Shown: in pieces, positions 1 through 8,028 of the stretch
Numbering within the stretch: the first letter of the stretch is position 1
How the letters are laid out: every line of letters begins with the position of its first letter
Origin: an uncultured Bacilli bacterium
GTDB lineage: Bacteria; Bacillota_I; Bacilli_A; RF39; UBA660
Reading direction: 5' to 3'
DNA: 10,761 nt
NCBI GenBank assembly: GCA_947625365.1
Contig: CANQNZ010000037.1
Coordinates: forward strand, 1 to 10,761
Made by a program: the position numbers and the translations under genes
The notes under the pieces: generated by a model
Database searches by the model: none
What the model was told of the DNA's origin: nothing
Seen by the model: the letters and a program-made list of their open reading frames with translations, nothing else

Positions 1-26
1 AAAGAAAAAATGCCTATTGTAAAGTC

Positions 27-73
27 AAAAGAAAAGAAACTGTCAAAAAATTAATTATCTAATTTCTCGACAG
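27..73 (-). terminator. Rho-independent terminator of the Tad-like operon
   Basis: Read on the minus strand, 73 to 40 folds into a 14-bp stem: CTGTCGAGAAATTA pairs with TAATTTTTTGACAG around the 6-nt loop GATAAT. A pyrimidine tail TTTCTTTTCTTTT follows (39 to 27). All 14 pairs form if two G-U wobbles are allowed. On the plus strand those two positions become A-C mismatches, so the hairpin is better built for minus-strand transcripts. It starts 11 nt after the stop of the tadC-like gene, where the operon would be expected to end. The stem is AT-rich apart from its base, so efficiency may be moderate. Confidence 0.75.
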
Positions 74-83
74 CCCCCTTTTA

Positions 84-872
84 TTAAATATTTATCATCA
101 TCATAATTGCAAATATTAATAGAACCATGACTCCTAACCCGGTCGTTACAAGCATGCTCATAGTTTTACCTTCCATTTTTTCAAGACGTTCTTTATATTT
201 TGTCTCACGTGCTTTTAGCTGTAAACTAGAAATTGATCTAGAGAAAGTAACCAGCTGTTCCTGCTTTCGTTCTTGACGCCCTAAACTAAGACGATATAAA
301 AGCCTCATCATACGCATAGAATCACGTACAGGATAATCACGTGCAAATTGCATATAAGGGTCTATAGATGAATCACCAGCATTTATAGATTCAATTAATT
401 GTTTTAATCCAGGTTTAAATATTTCAGGAGCATCATTTATTGACTTTGCAAGAGCCACTGGAACTGTGTAATGTTGTATTAATATTTCTAATCCTTTTAA
501 ATAATATGGTAACAAAATATCTATTTCATGTAAATGTTTAGTATAGTATGATTTCATCGAAATATATCCATATTTAAAAATTGCAAATCCTGCTAATAAT
601 GCACATAATATATAAATATAATTCAATTCTGTAATAAAGAATACTAAAACTACTACTATAACCAATAATCCATTACGAATTCTTTTACCAAATAATAAAT
701 CTGGATCTGCATTTTCACCATATTTAGCGCGAACATAAAAGTCCCAATCATCTTCTTTTAGTTTTTTTAAATAAACTTGATTATCAGCAATAAATTTACT
801 AGTATTTATTCTTCCTGTATAGCTCATTATAAAGAATACTATAACGCCAAGGGCTAAAACTTCTAAATACAT
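84..872 (-). CDS. tadC: TadC-like inner-membrane platform protein (T2SSF family)
   Basis: A 262-aa integral membrane protein, probably one of the two platform subunits that couple the CpaF ATPase to pilin extrusion in Tad/Flp systems. Hydrophobic segments lie at about residues 3-17, 67-80, 83-101 and 238-260. A charged cytoplasmic helical domain (about 105-235) sits between the last two, the usual T2SSF layout. The LPYYLKGLEILIQHYTVPVALAKSI stretch near 121-145, with its mid-domain helices and following Arg/Lys-rich coil (about 199-235), fits the TadC half. The ATG at 872 overlaps the TAA of the preceding tadB-like gene by one base (TAATG), so the pair is probably translationally coupled. It is the last gene before the terminator. 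Assignment rests on topology, size and gene order; TadB and TadC are hard to tell apart by sequence alone. Confidence 0.75.
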   Translation of the reverse strand: MYLEVLALGVIVFFIMSYTGRINTSKFIADNQVYLKKLKEDDWDFYVRAKYGENADPDLLFGKRIRNGLLVIVVVLVFFITELNYIYILCALLAGFAIFKYGYISMKSYYTKHLHEIDILLPYYLKGLEILIQHYTVPVALAKSINDAPEIFKPGLKQLIESINAGDSSIDPYMQFARDYPVRDSMRMMRLLYRLSLGRQERKQEQLVTFSRSISSLQLKARETKYKERLEKMEGKTMSMLVTTGLGVMVLLIFAIMMMINI

Positions 873-1765
873 TATTCCACCCCCACATCTTCATTATAAA
901 ATTTTTCGCCAGACATTAGAAAATAACTGTTTATTAATATAATAGCATGTAATATTAAATTAATATACCATAAATCTAATAAAGCAATGTACTTATCTGT
1001 ACCTAATAACAATATCATTGCTAAAACTAGAAAGTATAAAGCAAGTCCAAACGTCAAAAATTTACGATGAAATTGCTTACGATCCATTCTATCTCGATAT
1101 ACGCCTTCAACTAAAGCATCAATATCAAGTGACATATTTTCTAAGGCATCACCAGAATCAATGGCACCTTCTTTAGTGATTTGTAAAAATAATTGATGCA
1201 TATTTTTTACCATATAATAAGGGTATTTTTCGTTAAAATAATTAATAGATTCGTCAATAGTACCATTCTGATAAGATAAATCTATCATTTTTCTTACATC
1301 ACCTAAAACAGGTTCTTCCAATATTCCTGAATCTCTTACTCCCTCGAGAGATTTAACAAAACTTTGCGTAGTATTAAATTCCATTATAACGTTTGTTGTA
1401 TACGTTTGAATTTGTTCAAAGATAAATTCGCTATAAATTCTTTGACAGCGAAGATATGCTAAATATGGAATAAACATTACTGCTACAAAAGCATATATTA
1501 ATGCCCAAATAAAGGAGAAAAAATATAAATAAGAAATACCTCCAGCAACTAGAGCAAAAATAAGAACTTGGGCAACATATTGTCTTGTACTATATTCTTG
1601 ACCTAATTGCTTAGCCTTTTCTCTTACCATTTTAAAGCTATAAGGAGCATATTTATTATAAGCAGAGGCTACACTTCTGGTAACAAATTGATAAACATTT
1701 TTACCATCATTCATTCTGTACGCCACAATAAAGACAGCAAGAATTAATAAAATTACTAAAACCAT
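872..1765 (-). CDS. tadB: TadB-like inner-membrane platform protein (T2SSF family)
   Basis: A 297-aa membrane protein placed directly after the CpaF ATPase gene, the usual position of TadB. Hydrophobic segments are at about 1-15, 64-82, 84-104, 236-255 and 263-284. The cytoplasmic T2SSF-type domain (about 106-235) lies between the second and third clusters and includes QTYTTNVIMEFNTTQSFVKSLE and an acidic GDALENMSLDIDALVEGVYRDR stretch. TadB and TadC are thought to form the membrane platform on which the ATPase acts. The start ATG has a GAGAGGT Shine-Dalgarno 5 nt upstream and follows the ATPase stop by 14 nt. Length and topology are normal for the family. The TadB label is inferred from gene order. 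Confidence 0.75.
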   Translation of the reverse strand: MVLVILLILAVFIVAYRMNDGKNVYQFVTRSVASAYNKYAPYSFKMVREKAKQLGQEYSTRQYVAQVLIFALVAGGISYLYFFSFIWALIYAFVAVMFIPYLAYLRCQRIYSEFIFEQIQTYTTNVIMEFNTTQSFVKSLEGVRDSGILEEPVLGDVRKMIDLSYQNGTIDESINYFNEKYPYYMVKNMHQLFLQITKEGAIDSGDALENMSLDIDALVEGVYRDRMDRKQFHRKFLTFGLALYFLVLAMILLLGTDKYIALLDLWYINLILHAIILINSYFLMSGEKFYNEDVGVE

Positions 1766-1779
1766 ATTTACCTCTCTTC

Positions 1780-3345
1780 CTATAATACTTCTGTTCCGCT
1801 ATTAATTGGTTCAATTCGCGAAACAGGGGTAATATCATTTACTTTATTTTGAGTATCACCTATATTAGGCTCCAGTGTAACTATTTCTGAATTTTCAGTA
1901 TTGTTTGTCAAATCAGGCTGAAGAACTTGAAATTCATTATTAGCATTATTTTCTGGAGCAGCAGTTAAATCTTCGATTGGTATTATAAAATCATTTGATT
2001 GAGGTTGAACTGGTGCCTCAGTGGTAAGTTCTCCTTGTTCAACTTGTGAATTCATATCTTGACTATTTAAATTAGCCATAACATTGTCTGGAGTTTGAAC
2101 AAAAGAATTTACTTCAATATTAGGAGCACTATTTTCAATCTCAACCGTAGGAGCTTCTTCGGTAATAGAAGACTGCTCAACTGTTTGAACTTCTGCTTCT
2201 GGTTGTTCTACATTTTCACCACTATTTAACATGTCATTTACTTCAGCCGTTTTAGCAAAACTAGAAGGATTATCAGCTTCTGGATTTTCACCATGCAAAT
2301 TAAATGTGTCTTCTGGTAAGTAAATGTTACCAATACTTAAATAATCTAATAATTGTCTAGTGGGATTATTCATTGTAACTTGTCCATCTAAAGTTTTTTT
2401 ATAAAGAATATTAGATTTTGGTTTATTATCATCATCTACATAGAATTCACAAACTTCAATAATCTCCCTTTGAAAACGATTAAGTTTTTTAGAAAAATAA
2501 CCTTTAACATAAATACCAATTTGTACATACCTATGAATTGAAGATAAGAACTGATCAGTATCTTGGGATGATTCTAGCAATGAATACATACGCATTGGAA
2601 TACTGCTTGCTTTATCAGCATGAATTGTTGATAAAATATGATGGCCTGAAGATATAGAGTTACGAACAGCAAGTACGGCTTCAGCACTACGGACTTCGGA
2701 TAGTAATATCCAAATAGGGTTCTGTCTCATGCAGGTAACTAATACGTCTGAATATGAAGCAATATTATTAGTTTTCATTGCCACAATATCACGATTAGGA
2801 TAAATTCTATCTAAGTGTAACTCCAATGTATCTTCTATAGATATTATTTTTTCATTTTCTTTAGTCTTTGAAGCTAAATATTTAACAAGTTCGGTTTTAC
2901 CTGAACCAGTTTCACCACTAACAATTATATTACAGTGTCCAAGTACACACTGTTCTAAGAAATTATGCAATTTTTCAGTCATGTACTCTTCACTCAATAA
3001 TTTTTCTTTATTTAATCTTATTTTTGCTGGTGTTTTACGAATAACACAGGCAATTCCATTTGTAGCAATGGACTCATGAACAAAGTTCATACGCAACTCA
3101 GCACTTTCAGAATCGAGAAAAGGATGAGCCATATTAAATGTCTTACCCATAGTATTAGCACACTGAAATGCAACTTTTTCCATTAAGGTGTTATTAATTT
3201 CCGGTCTTTCAACCTTAAACACACCCTTGGTTAAACTTTTTAACCACACTTGACCACCATTACTATAGGAGATATCTGTAATGTCTTCATCTTCTAAAAA
3301 TTCATTTATGGGTCCAAAATCAATTTGGTCAAAAATTGAATTCAT
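1780..3345 (-). CDS. cpaF: CpaF/TadA-type secretion ATPase with a long acidic C-terminal tail
   Basis: Cytoplasmic hexameric-type ATPase that powers Tad/Flp pilus assembly. In the 521-residue form, the N-terminal domain (about 1-125) includes a conserved VIRKT arginine (R103). It is followed by Walker A GETGSGKT (144-151), the Asp box ISIEDTLEL (E171, D172), a Walker B-like PIWILLSEVR (210-219, E217) and the His box STIHAD (H242). The family usually has a Gly where this Walker B has Ser before the Glu, and the MRMRPD-type lead-in is altered to MRQNP. The globular part ends near 348. The remaining ~173 residues are Glu/Asn/Gln/Pro-rich and probably disordered, which is unusual. Start choice: a GTG at 3354 is also open, but its purine tract abuts the codon, while the ATG at 3345 has AGGGTG about 6 nt upstream. 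Confidence 0.88.
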   Translation of the reverse strand: MNSIFDQIDFGPINEFLEDEDITDISYSNGGQVWLKSLTKGVFKVERPEINNTLMEKVAFQCANTMGKTFNMAHPFLDSESAELRMNFVHESIATNGIACVIRKTPAKIRLNKEKLLSEEYMTEKLHNFLEQCVLGHCNIIVSGETGSGKTELVKYLASKTKENEKIISIEDTLELHLDRIYPNRDIVAMKTNNIASYSDVLVTCMRQNPIWILLSEVRSAEAVLAVRNSISSGHHILSTIHADKASSIPMRMYSLLESSQDTDQFLSSIHRYVQIGIYVKGYFSKKLNRFQREIIEVCEFYVDDDNKPKSNILYKKTLDGQVTMNNPTRQLLDYLSIGNIYLPEDTFNLHGENPEADNPSSFAKTAEVNDMLNSGENVEQPEAEVQTVEQSSITEEAPTVEIENSAPNIEVNSFVQTPDNVMANLNSQDMNSQVEQGELTTEAPVQPQSNDFIIPIEDLTAAPENNANNEFQVLQPDLTNNTENSEIVTLEPNIGDTQNKVNDITPVSRIEPINSGTEVL

Positions 3346-3370
3346 CTCCTTCACCCTTTTCTATTCTTAA

Positions 3371-4267
3371 TTAATCTTTTTTAGTATTTGTATCTTCTTT
3401 TTTTGTATCATCGGTTTTGGTAGTATCGTTTTTACTATCTGTATCTGCTCCACCGTTTGGAATTGTCTCAATATCTTCAGAATCTTCTTCTGGTAACATA
3501 ACAGATTGGTTTAATATAAATTCCTGAATGTATTCACTAGATACTTGTGTATCTCCAGGATTTGCAGAATAAGATGCATTACGTGGGACTGGAATGATTT
3601 CAATACCTCCATTTGGCACGTAGCCGGCTTTCATAAGCAACGAATACATGTTATTTGGTACGGCAAATAATAATTCAGCTGGTTGACGCGATTCTGTAGC
3701 AGTCTCAAAAACATGTCGACCTTCAGCATCTTTAACCGCTAAAACTTTAATACTTTCTATCATCTTTCCAAAAATAGTTTTTCCATCAGTGTCAGTTGCT
3801 TTTATATATAAATCAATATAATTATCAGGATATATTGAATTTCCATAAGTCGAATGTAAATCTACAGATAAACTATAAATTGTGTAACCATCAGGAATAT
3901 CAGCAAAAGCTGAATCAGGCATTTTGTCTTTTTCGACTAGTAGCGTAGTATAAAAGAAACTGTTTTCTGGAATAATTGCACCATATGTTACGTACTTATT
4001 TATAACATCTGAACTTGCTGTAATTAAATTTGGAGAGCTATTTATTAATGACTTTGGCACAGATATCTGTCCGACCATATCATCCGTAATTAATGTTCTA
4101 GAAGTTAGTTCTTGCTTAGCATATGGAATATTAACTGGTGTTACAGCTTGGCTGACACGCCATTGATAACCCATATATAAAACCACAACTCCTATTACTA
4201 CCCCCAAAATTGTTACTGTGTTCTTGTTACCCAAAAATCTTTTCAAAGAATTTACTAAATTTCCCAT
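3371..4267 (-). CDS. cpaB: CpaB/RcpC-like SAF-domain pilus assembly protein
   Basis: A 298-aa protein with one N-terminal membrane segment (about 17-33), so most of it is extracytoplasmic. Residues 45-110 look like a SAF domain: IPYAKQELTSRTLITDDMV, then VPKSLI and YVTYGAIIPENSFFYTTLL, a typical CpaB pattern. Residues 120-230 match the RcpC-type beta-rich region, with IYPDNYIDLYI in the position of the usual GDxVDV motif. The C-terminus (about 258-298) is an acidic Asp/Thr/Lys low-complexity tail. In diderms CpaB partners the secretin. No secretin is expected in a monoderm, so here it may bind cell-surface glycan or guide the filament (inference). It has a perfect AAGGAGG Shine-Dalgarno 6 nt before the ATG and lies between the TadE-like and CpaF genes. 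Confidence 0.8.
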   Translation of the reverse strand: MGNLVNSLKRFLGNKNTVTILGVVIGVVVLYMGYQWRVSQAVTPVNIPYAKQELTSRTLITDDMVGQISVPKSLINSSPNLITASSDVINKYVTYGAIIPENSFFYTTLLVEKDKMPDSAFADIPDGYTIYSLSVDLHSTYGNSIYPDNYIDLYIKATDTDGKTIFGKMIESIKVLAVKDAEGRHVFETATESRQPAELLFAVPNNMYSLLMKAGYVPNGGIEIIPVPRNASYSANPGDTQVSSEYIQEFILNQSVMLPEEDSEDIETIPNGGADTDSKNDTTKTDDTKKEDTNTKKD

Positions 4268-4282
4268 TTTTATTCCTCCTTA

Positions 4283-4693
4283 TTAACTTTCATTCATTTC
4301 TAAAACAGCATCAATTTTATTAACTATATTATAGTCATTTGAAGCGTCTGCCCCAACCACAAAATTACCAGTGGTAGAAGAAACTTTAACGCTAGCTTTG
4401 GGTGGAGCTTCGTAAATATCATAAAAGGAAATATCATATGTTTTATTAATATTTACCATTTCAGAAAATCTTCTTAAAAAGTTTTCTACAAACTTTTCGC
4501 GATTCATTCTCAATTCACCATATTCTCGATAATACCCATAGTCAACAGCATCTATCATTGAGGCTTCTACAGCTTCTTTAATTACATAGTAATCTTGAGT
4601 AGTTGTTGTTGTTACACTATTTAGTAACATCATTATAACTATAACAAATATTCCTAAAAGAATCAACCAATAACCCCAGTATGCTTCTTTCAT
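4283..4693 (-). CDS. TadE-like single-pass membrane protein, possible minor pseudopilin
   Basis: A 136-aa protein with one hydrophobic helix close to the N-terminus (about 8-26) after a short MKEAYWG lead. A helical region follows (DYYVIKEAVEASMIDAVDYG, 34-53), then a small, probably beta-rich, C-terminal domain. This is the layout of TadE/TadF minor pseudopilins, but I see no diagnostic prepilin-peptidase cleavage site and cannot confirm the family by sequence alone. It is the only pilin-like product in the window and is co-transcribed with the assembly machinery, which makes it a candidate structural or priming subunit. The gene begins 12 nt after the TAG of the 1106-aa gene. That TAG runs into the ribosome site (TAGGGTGA, then ATTAAGAA, then ATG), so the two are likely coupled. 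Confidence 0.6.
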   Translation of the reverse strand: MKEAYWGYWLILLGIFVIVIMMLLNSVTTTTTQDYYVIKEAVEASMIDAVDYGYYREYGELRMNREKFVENFLRRFSEMVNINKTYDISFYDIYEAPPKASVKVSSTTGNFVVGADASNDYNIVNKIDAVLEMNES

Positions 4694-4705
4694 TTCTTAA
4701 TCACC

Positions 4706-7700
4706 CTACTTCCATGCAGGTCCTGTACCCGAATTTTTTTCAACATTATTCGTCCATTTTTCAAATAATGCGCTCGCATCTTTAACCCTCTTTTCAGCAA
4801 AATAACAACTACTTCCTCTACATGCAGAATTATTTCTTATAAAGTCAGAAGTGTACCATATTCCTTCAGATAAAATATTGGAACCGGTTTTATCAAGGGT
4901 GTTCAATTCCACTTTAGTCATATTAAAATCAGCATATCCTCTTCCTGCAGTCTCTTGCAGACGATTATATTCTTTTATTTTTATCATATTATCTGGAGTT
5001 AGCGTAAAGAAATACTCTGGAGTTTCATCATAAATTTCTTCCGGTGTATCATTATCTTGAATGAAACAACTTCCGTATTCATAAGTTCCTCTAGCAATAT
5101 CACATTGTGTTATTTTCCCTTTCTCATCCTGCCAATTTTTACCCAAAGTGTTATTATTAGCACGACCATTTGGATCAAAGTTGTTTAAAGAAATGTTTCT
5201 ATAAAAGAATTTTAGTTTATCTGGTGATGTAACATCGTTATCAACACCATAATAACATTTGTAATCTTTTTTATTATTAGGGATTAGGTTATCCATGCGA
5301 CCAGTACTGCTGTTTTTTGCGAGCATTTCTCTGTCTCCTAATTTGGACACTACTAAATGATATTCATAACTATCTCCCGCTGATGTTTTTAATGCCACCG
5401 GGAAAATATACTTTCCATCTTCTTCTAATGATTGAACATATTTTTCGTTATAAGTATTTCCATTTATGTCAGAATAATTACTTCCGTCTTTTACAGTTAC
5501 GATGCCACTTTGACCTACGGTATAAAAATTAATTGGAGAACTATATACTCTTGTCTTAGATATTTTGTTAATCATTACATCGCTACTTGGTCTATCATAC
5601 TGGCTTTCTCCATTTGTCAATGCTGAAAAATCACTATTTGCTTTATTATAAGAGATTTTTGTGGTAATAAACGATGTGGTGTTATCTCCTTCAGGATTTA
5701 AATTAGTAGATACATCTGTGCCATTAAATTTTTTATTAGCAAAAAATGTAGTATATGGTTCATTATACGAAAAGCTTATTTCCGGTTTAAAATCATATGT
5801 GGTTTCTCTTTCGTCTTTTATCTCTTTAAAATTTGTTACACATTTGTTAATTTTTTCGCTTTCTGTATTAATCTTTCCGGCTATCTCGGATATTTTTTGG
5901 GCAATTGCTTTTTTTACTTCATCAGGAGTTTTACCCGTTGAAGAAATATAACTACTTGGATACGAAGCCGGGCAAGCTGTTTCAGACCAACCATTAGCCG
6001 TTTGGACTATACAATTGTGTTTGTCAAATACTTCATCAGAATATTTCGATTTTAACTGAGAATGGTGCCTTGCACAATAATTACCACTAGTATCAGTATA
6101 ATAATTCCACCATTCTTCCCCTTCAGCGCCTTGTTCTTCATATGAATTATATAATTTAGTTAAAGCTTCATTTTGAGTCACTAAGCTATATTTATTTTTA
6201 TAAGAATCAAAAGTTTTAAAACTACCATATCCTGTATACATATCACTTACAACATTTTTTATTTGTTCATCAGAAGTAAACCCACTATCAGATAACGTAT
6301 TACTAACTTGATTTTTGACAGCATTCCAATCATAAGTTCCTCGACATTCTCTTAATCCTGTTGCTTTTATTGCATCAGACAGCATGGTAAAATATGTGCC
6401 TGCTTTTACAGTATCCATTCTGGAAGGAAACTCAAATTTAATATCTTCAGCACACGCTACGCTACAATATTCATTATAATATTTTGAATGGGTGCCGTCA
6501 TCTATATTAGTTTTAACATTAGTATTAATAGAATTAAATATACAGTTTTTATCATCATAAGCTTTTATTTCTGCAGGAGTACAAACGTTAGTTTCTGCTG
6601 ATGGATTACAAGTTTTAAAACTTGGAGGCGGTGGTGTTTCTTCATCATAATCTGGAGAATCACAATAGCTCGTCTTATAATCCAATTTGTCTCCTAAAGG
6701 GCCACTACCTTCTGCATAATAATTGCTCCACAAAGCTGGACCATTAGTAGAATATTCTCCACTAGGGCATACACAAGAATTTATAAATGCTTCTTTTATA
6801 TTAGTAACGTCTTCAGCAAAGTTTAAAACTCTACCACCTGAATCATAATATAATTTGGGATGTGATCCTATTGTTTCTGCATCAGTGTTATCCACAATTT
6901 CGCACGTTGGATTTGATATACCTAAATCTGAAAATTTAATTACACCAATTCCACAATTGTGTTTTTCTGGTGTTATCCAATCCACCTTATTACAAGCACC
7001 ATCGTCGCCACCTAAATCAGCATATTCATTATAAAATTTTTCTTTATAAAACATACCAGCATTTGCTAAATTAAGTGCCGATTGAGTCCCATTAAATAAC
7101 CCAGCTAAAACGCTCTGATTATTGGAAGCGTTAAAGTATAAAGGATTCGAATAATCAGCATCCATCAATTCTCCTCTTATTTGAGCAAACATTGCTCTTA
7201 GTTCAGCAGTTGTGCCATATAAAACGTATTTAAAATTGCCCGCATCCGTATTTGCAGTAACCCTGGCCATAGTTATTACTTCTATTTGTAAATTCCATCC
7301 ATTATTAATCATTTCTTGTAATTTTGTTTCAGGGTCTTGATTAGTTAAGTCTTTAATAATCTGATTTAACACACCATAGTCTGACCCATCGCCATTTTCA
7401 AAAACGGCTGGCTTTACATTAACAGCACTTGTAAATGGACTATTTCCAGCTAATCTTGCATCAACCCCAGCATTATAGTTGGATACCAAATTATTATCTG
7501 AGCCAAAAATTCGTTCGTATATTTGAGTACCAACATCAGAATCAGTTGTAACTCTATAATTCTCGAATGTGCCCATAAACCAACTGTTATTATTATATTG
7601 TATATTATCAGCGTTCGCATGAGCTATCAGCGAATTATTAAATCCATACCAATCACTTAAAACAATATCCAATTTCGTCATTTTTTGCTTCATAATATTT

Positions 7701-8026
7701 ATCGATATATTTTGTGAAGATACGTTTTGAATTTGGGCAATTAATCCGGCGGTAAGATAATCCTGTATATATCCCCCTACATTTTTTCCTGAACTATCGA
7801 CTATCGAAAAACGAAGGCCTATATGAGAACCGTTCCCATCATCGCCAACTTCGCTTCCACGCGTAGTATAGCAAAAACTCCATGTTCCTCCGCTACAGGG
7901 GGTTGCTCCACCAGTTCCTTGTGCTCCTCCAGTAGCACCAACTGCTGTAGGTGCTGCATAAACTACGTTATTCGAAGAAAATAGAAACATTATTAATGTT
8001 AGAATGCTAAATATTATTTTTTTCAT
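4706..8026 (-). CDS. Large secreted cysteine-rich protein of unknown function, Tad-operon encoded
   Basis: A 1106-aa protein I do not recognise. Residues 1-24 are a clear signal peptide (MKK start, hydrophobic core, likely VYA/A cleavage). There is no later membrane segment, sortase motif or cell-wall-binding repeat, so it should be released or held by partners. The mature part has 23 cysteines, several in close pairs (C44/C52, C418/C420, C473/C482, C521/C525, C975/C987, C1069/C1074). An N-terminal region to about 340 has only two of them. A proline hinge (EETPPPPSF, about 462-470) precedes a helical, Cys-containing middle (about 473-740), and a probably beta-rich part follows (about 745-910). 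A C-terminal module has FFYRNISLNNFDPNGR (about 940-955). The start at 8026 is chosen over an in-frame ATG at 8158 because AGAGGA lies 8 nt upstream and the signal peptide begins there. A surface adhesin, tip protein or exported cargo is plausible but inferred. Confidence 0.8.
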   Translation of the reverse strand: MKKIIFSILTLIMFLFSSNNVVYAAPTAVGATGGAQGTGGATPCSGGTWSFCYTTRGSEVGDDGNGSHIGLRFSIVDSSGKNVGGYIQDYLTAGLIAQIQNVSSQNISINIMKQKMTKLDIVLSDWYGFNNSLIAHANADNIQYNNNSWFMGTFENYRVTTDSDVGTQIYERIFGSDNNLVSNYNAGVDARLAGNSPFTSAVNVKPAVFENGDGSDYGVLNQIIKDLTNQDPETKLQEMINNGWNLQIEVITMARVTANTDAGNFKYVLYGTTAELRAMFAQIRGELMDADYSNPLYFNASNNQSVLAGLFNGTQSALNLANAGMFYKEKFYNEYADLGGDDGACNKVDWITPEKHNCGIGVIKFSDLGISNPTCEIVDNTDAETIGSHPKLYYDSGGRVLNFAEDVTNIKEAFINSCVCPSGEYSTNGPALWSNYYAEGSGPLGDKLDYKTSYCDSPDYDEETPPPPSFKTCNPSAETNVCTPAEIKAYDDKNCIFNSINTNVKTNIDDGTHSKYYNEYCSVACAEDIKFEFPSRMDTVKAGTYFTMLSDAIKATGLRECRGTYDWNAVKNQVSNTLSDSGFTSDEQIKNVVSDMYTGYGSFKTFDSYKNKYSLVTQNEALTKLYNSYEEQGAEGEEWWNYYTDTSGNYCARHHSQLKSKYSDEVFDKHNCIVQTANGWSETACPASYPSSYISSTGKTPDEVKKAIAQKISEIAGKINTESEKINKCVTNFKEIKDERETTYDFKPEISFSYNEPYTTFFANKKFNGTDVSTNLNPEGDNTTSFITTKISYNKANSDFSALTNGESQYDRPSSDVMINKISKTRVYSSPINFYTVGQSGIVTVKDGSNYSDINGNTYNEKYVQSLEEDGKYIFPVALKTSAGDSYEYHLVVSKLGDREMLAKNSSTGRMDNLIPNNKKDYKCYYGVDNDVTSPDKLKFFYRNISLNNFDPNGRANNNTLGKNWQDEKGKITQCDIARGTYEYGSCFIQDNDTPEEIYDETPEYFFTLTPDNMIKIKEYNRLQETAGRGYADFNMTKVELNTLDKTGSNILSEGIWYTSDFIRNNSACRGSSCYFAEKRVKDASALFEKWTNNVEKNSGTGPAWK

Positions 8027-8028
8027 TT

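Noticed and set aside
1..62. Possible 3' end of a convergent plus-strand gene (frame 1 reads a Lys-rich tail ending at TAA 52-54; frame 3 stays open to TAA 60-62)
   Set aside because: Only about 17-20 codons are visible in either frame, with no way to choose between them. Open frames this short are expected by chance, and the stretch is also explained by the operon terminator.
4851..5951. Four plus-strand open frames of 60-96 codons (from 4851, 5317, 5432 and 5661)
   Set aside because: All lie antisense inside the coding sequence of the large secreted protein, overlap one another in part, and show no recognisable domains. They are shadows of that gene.
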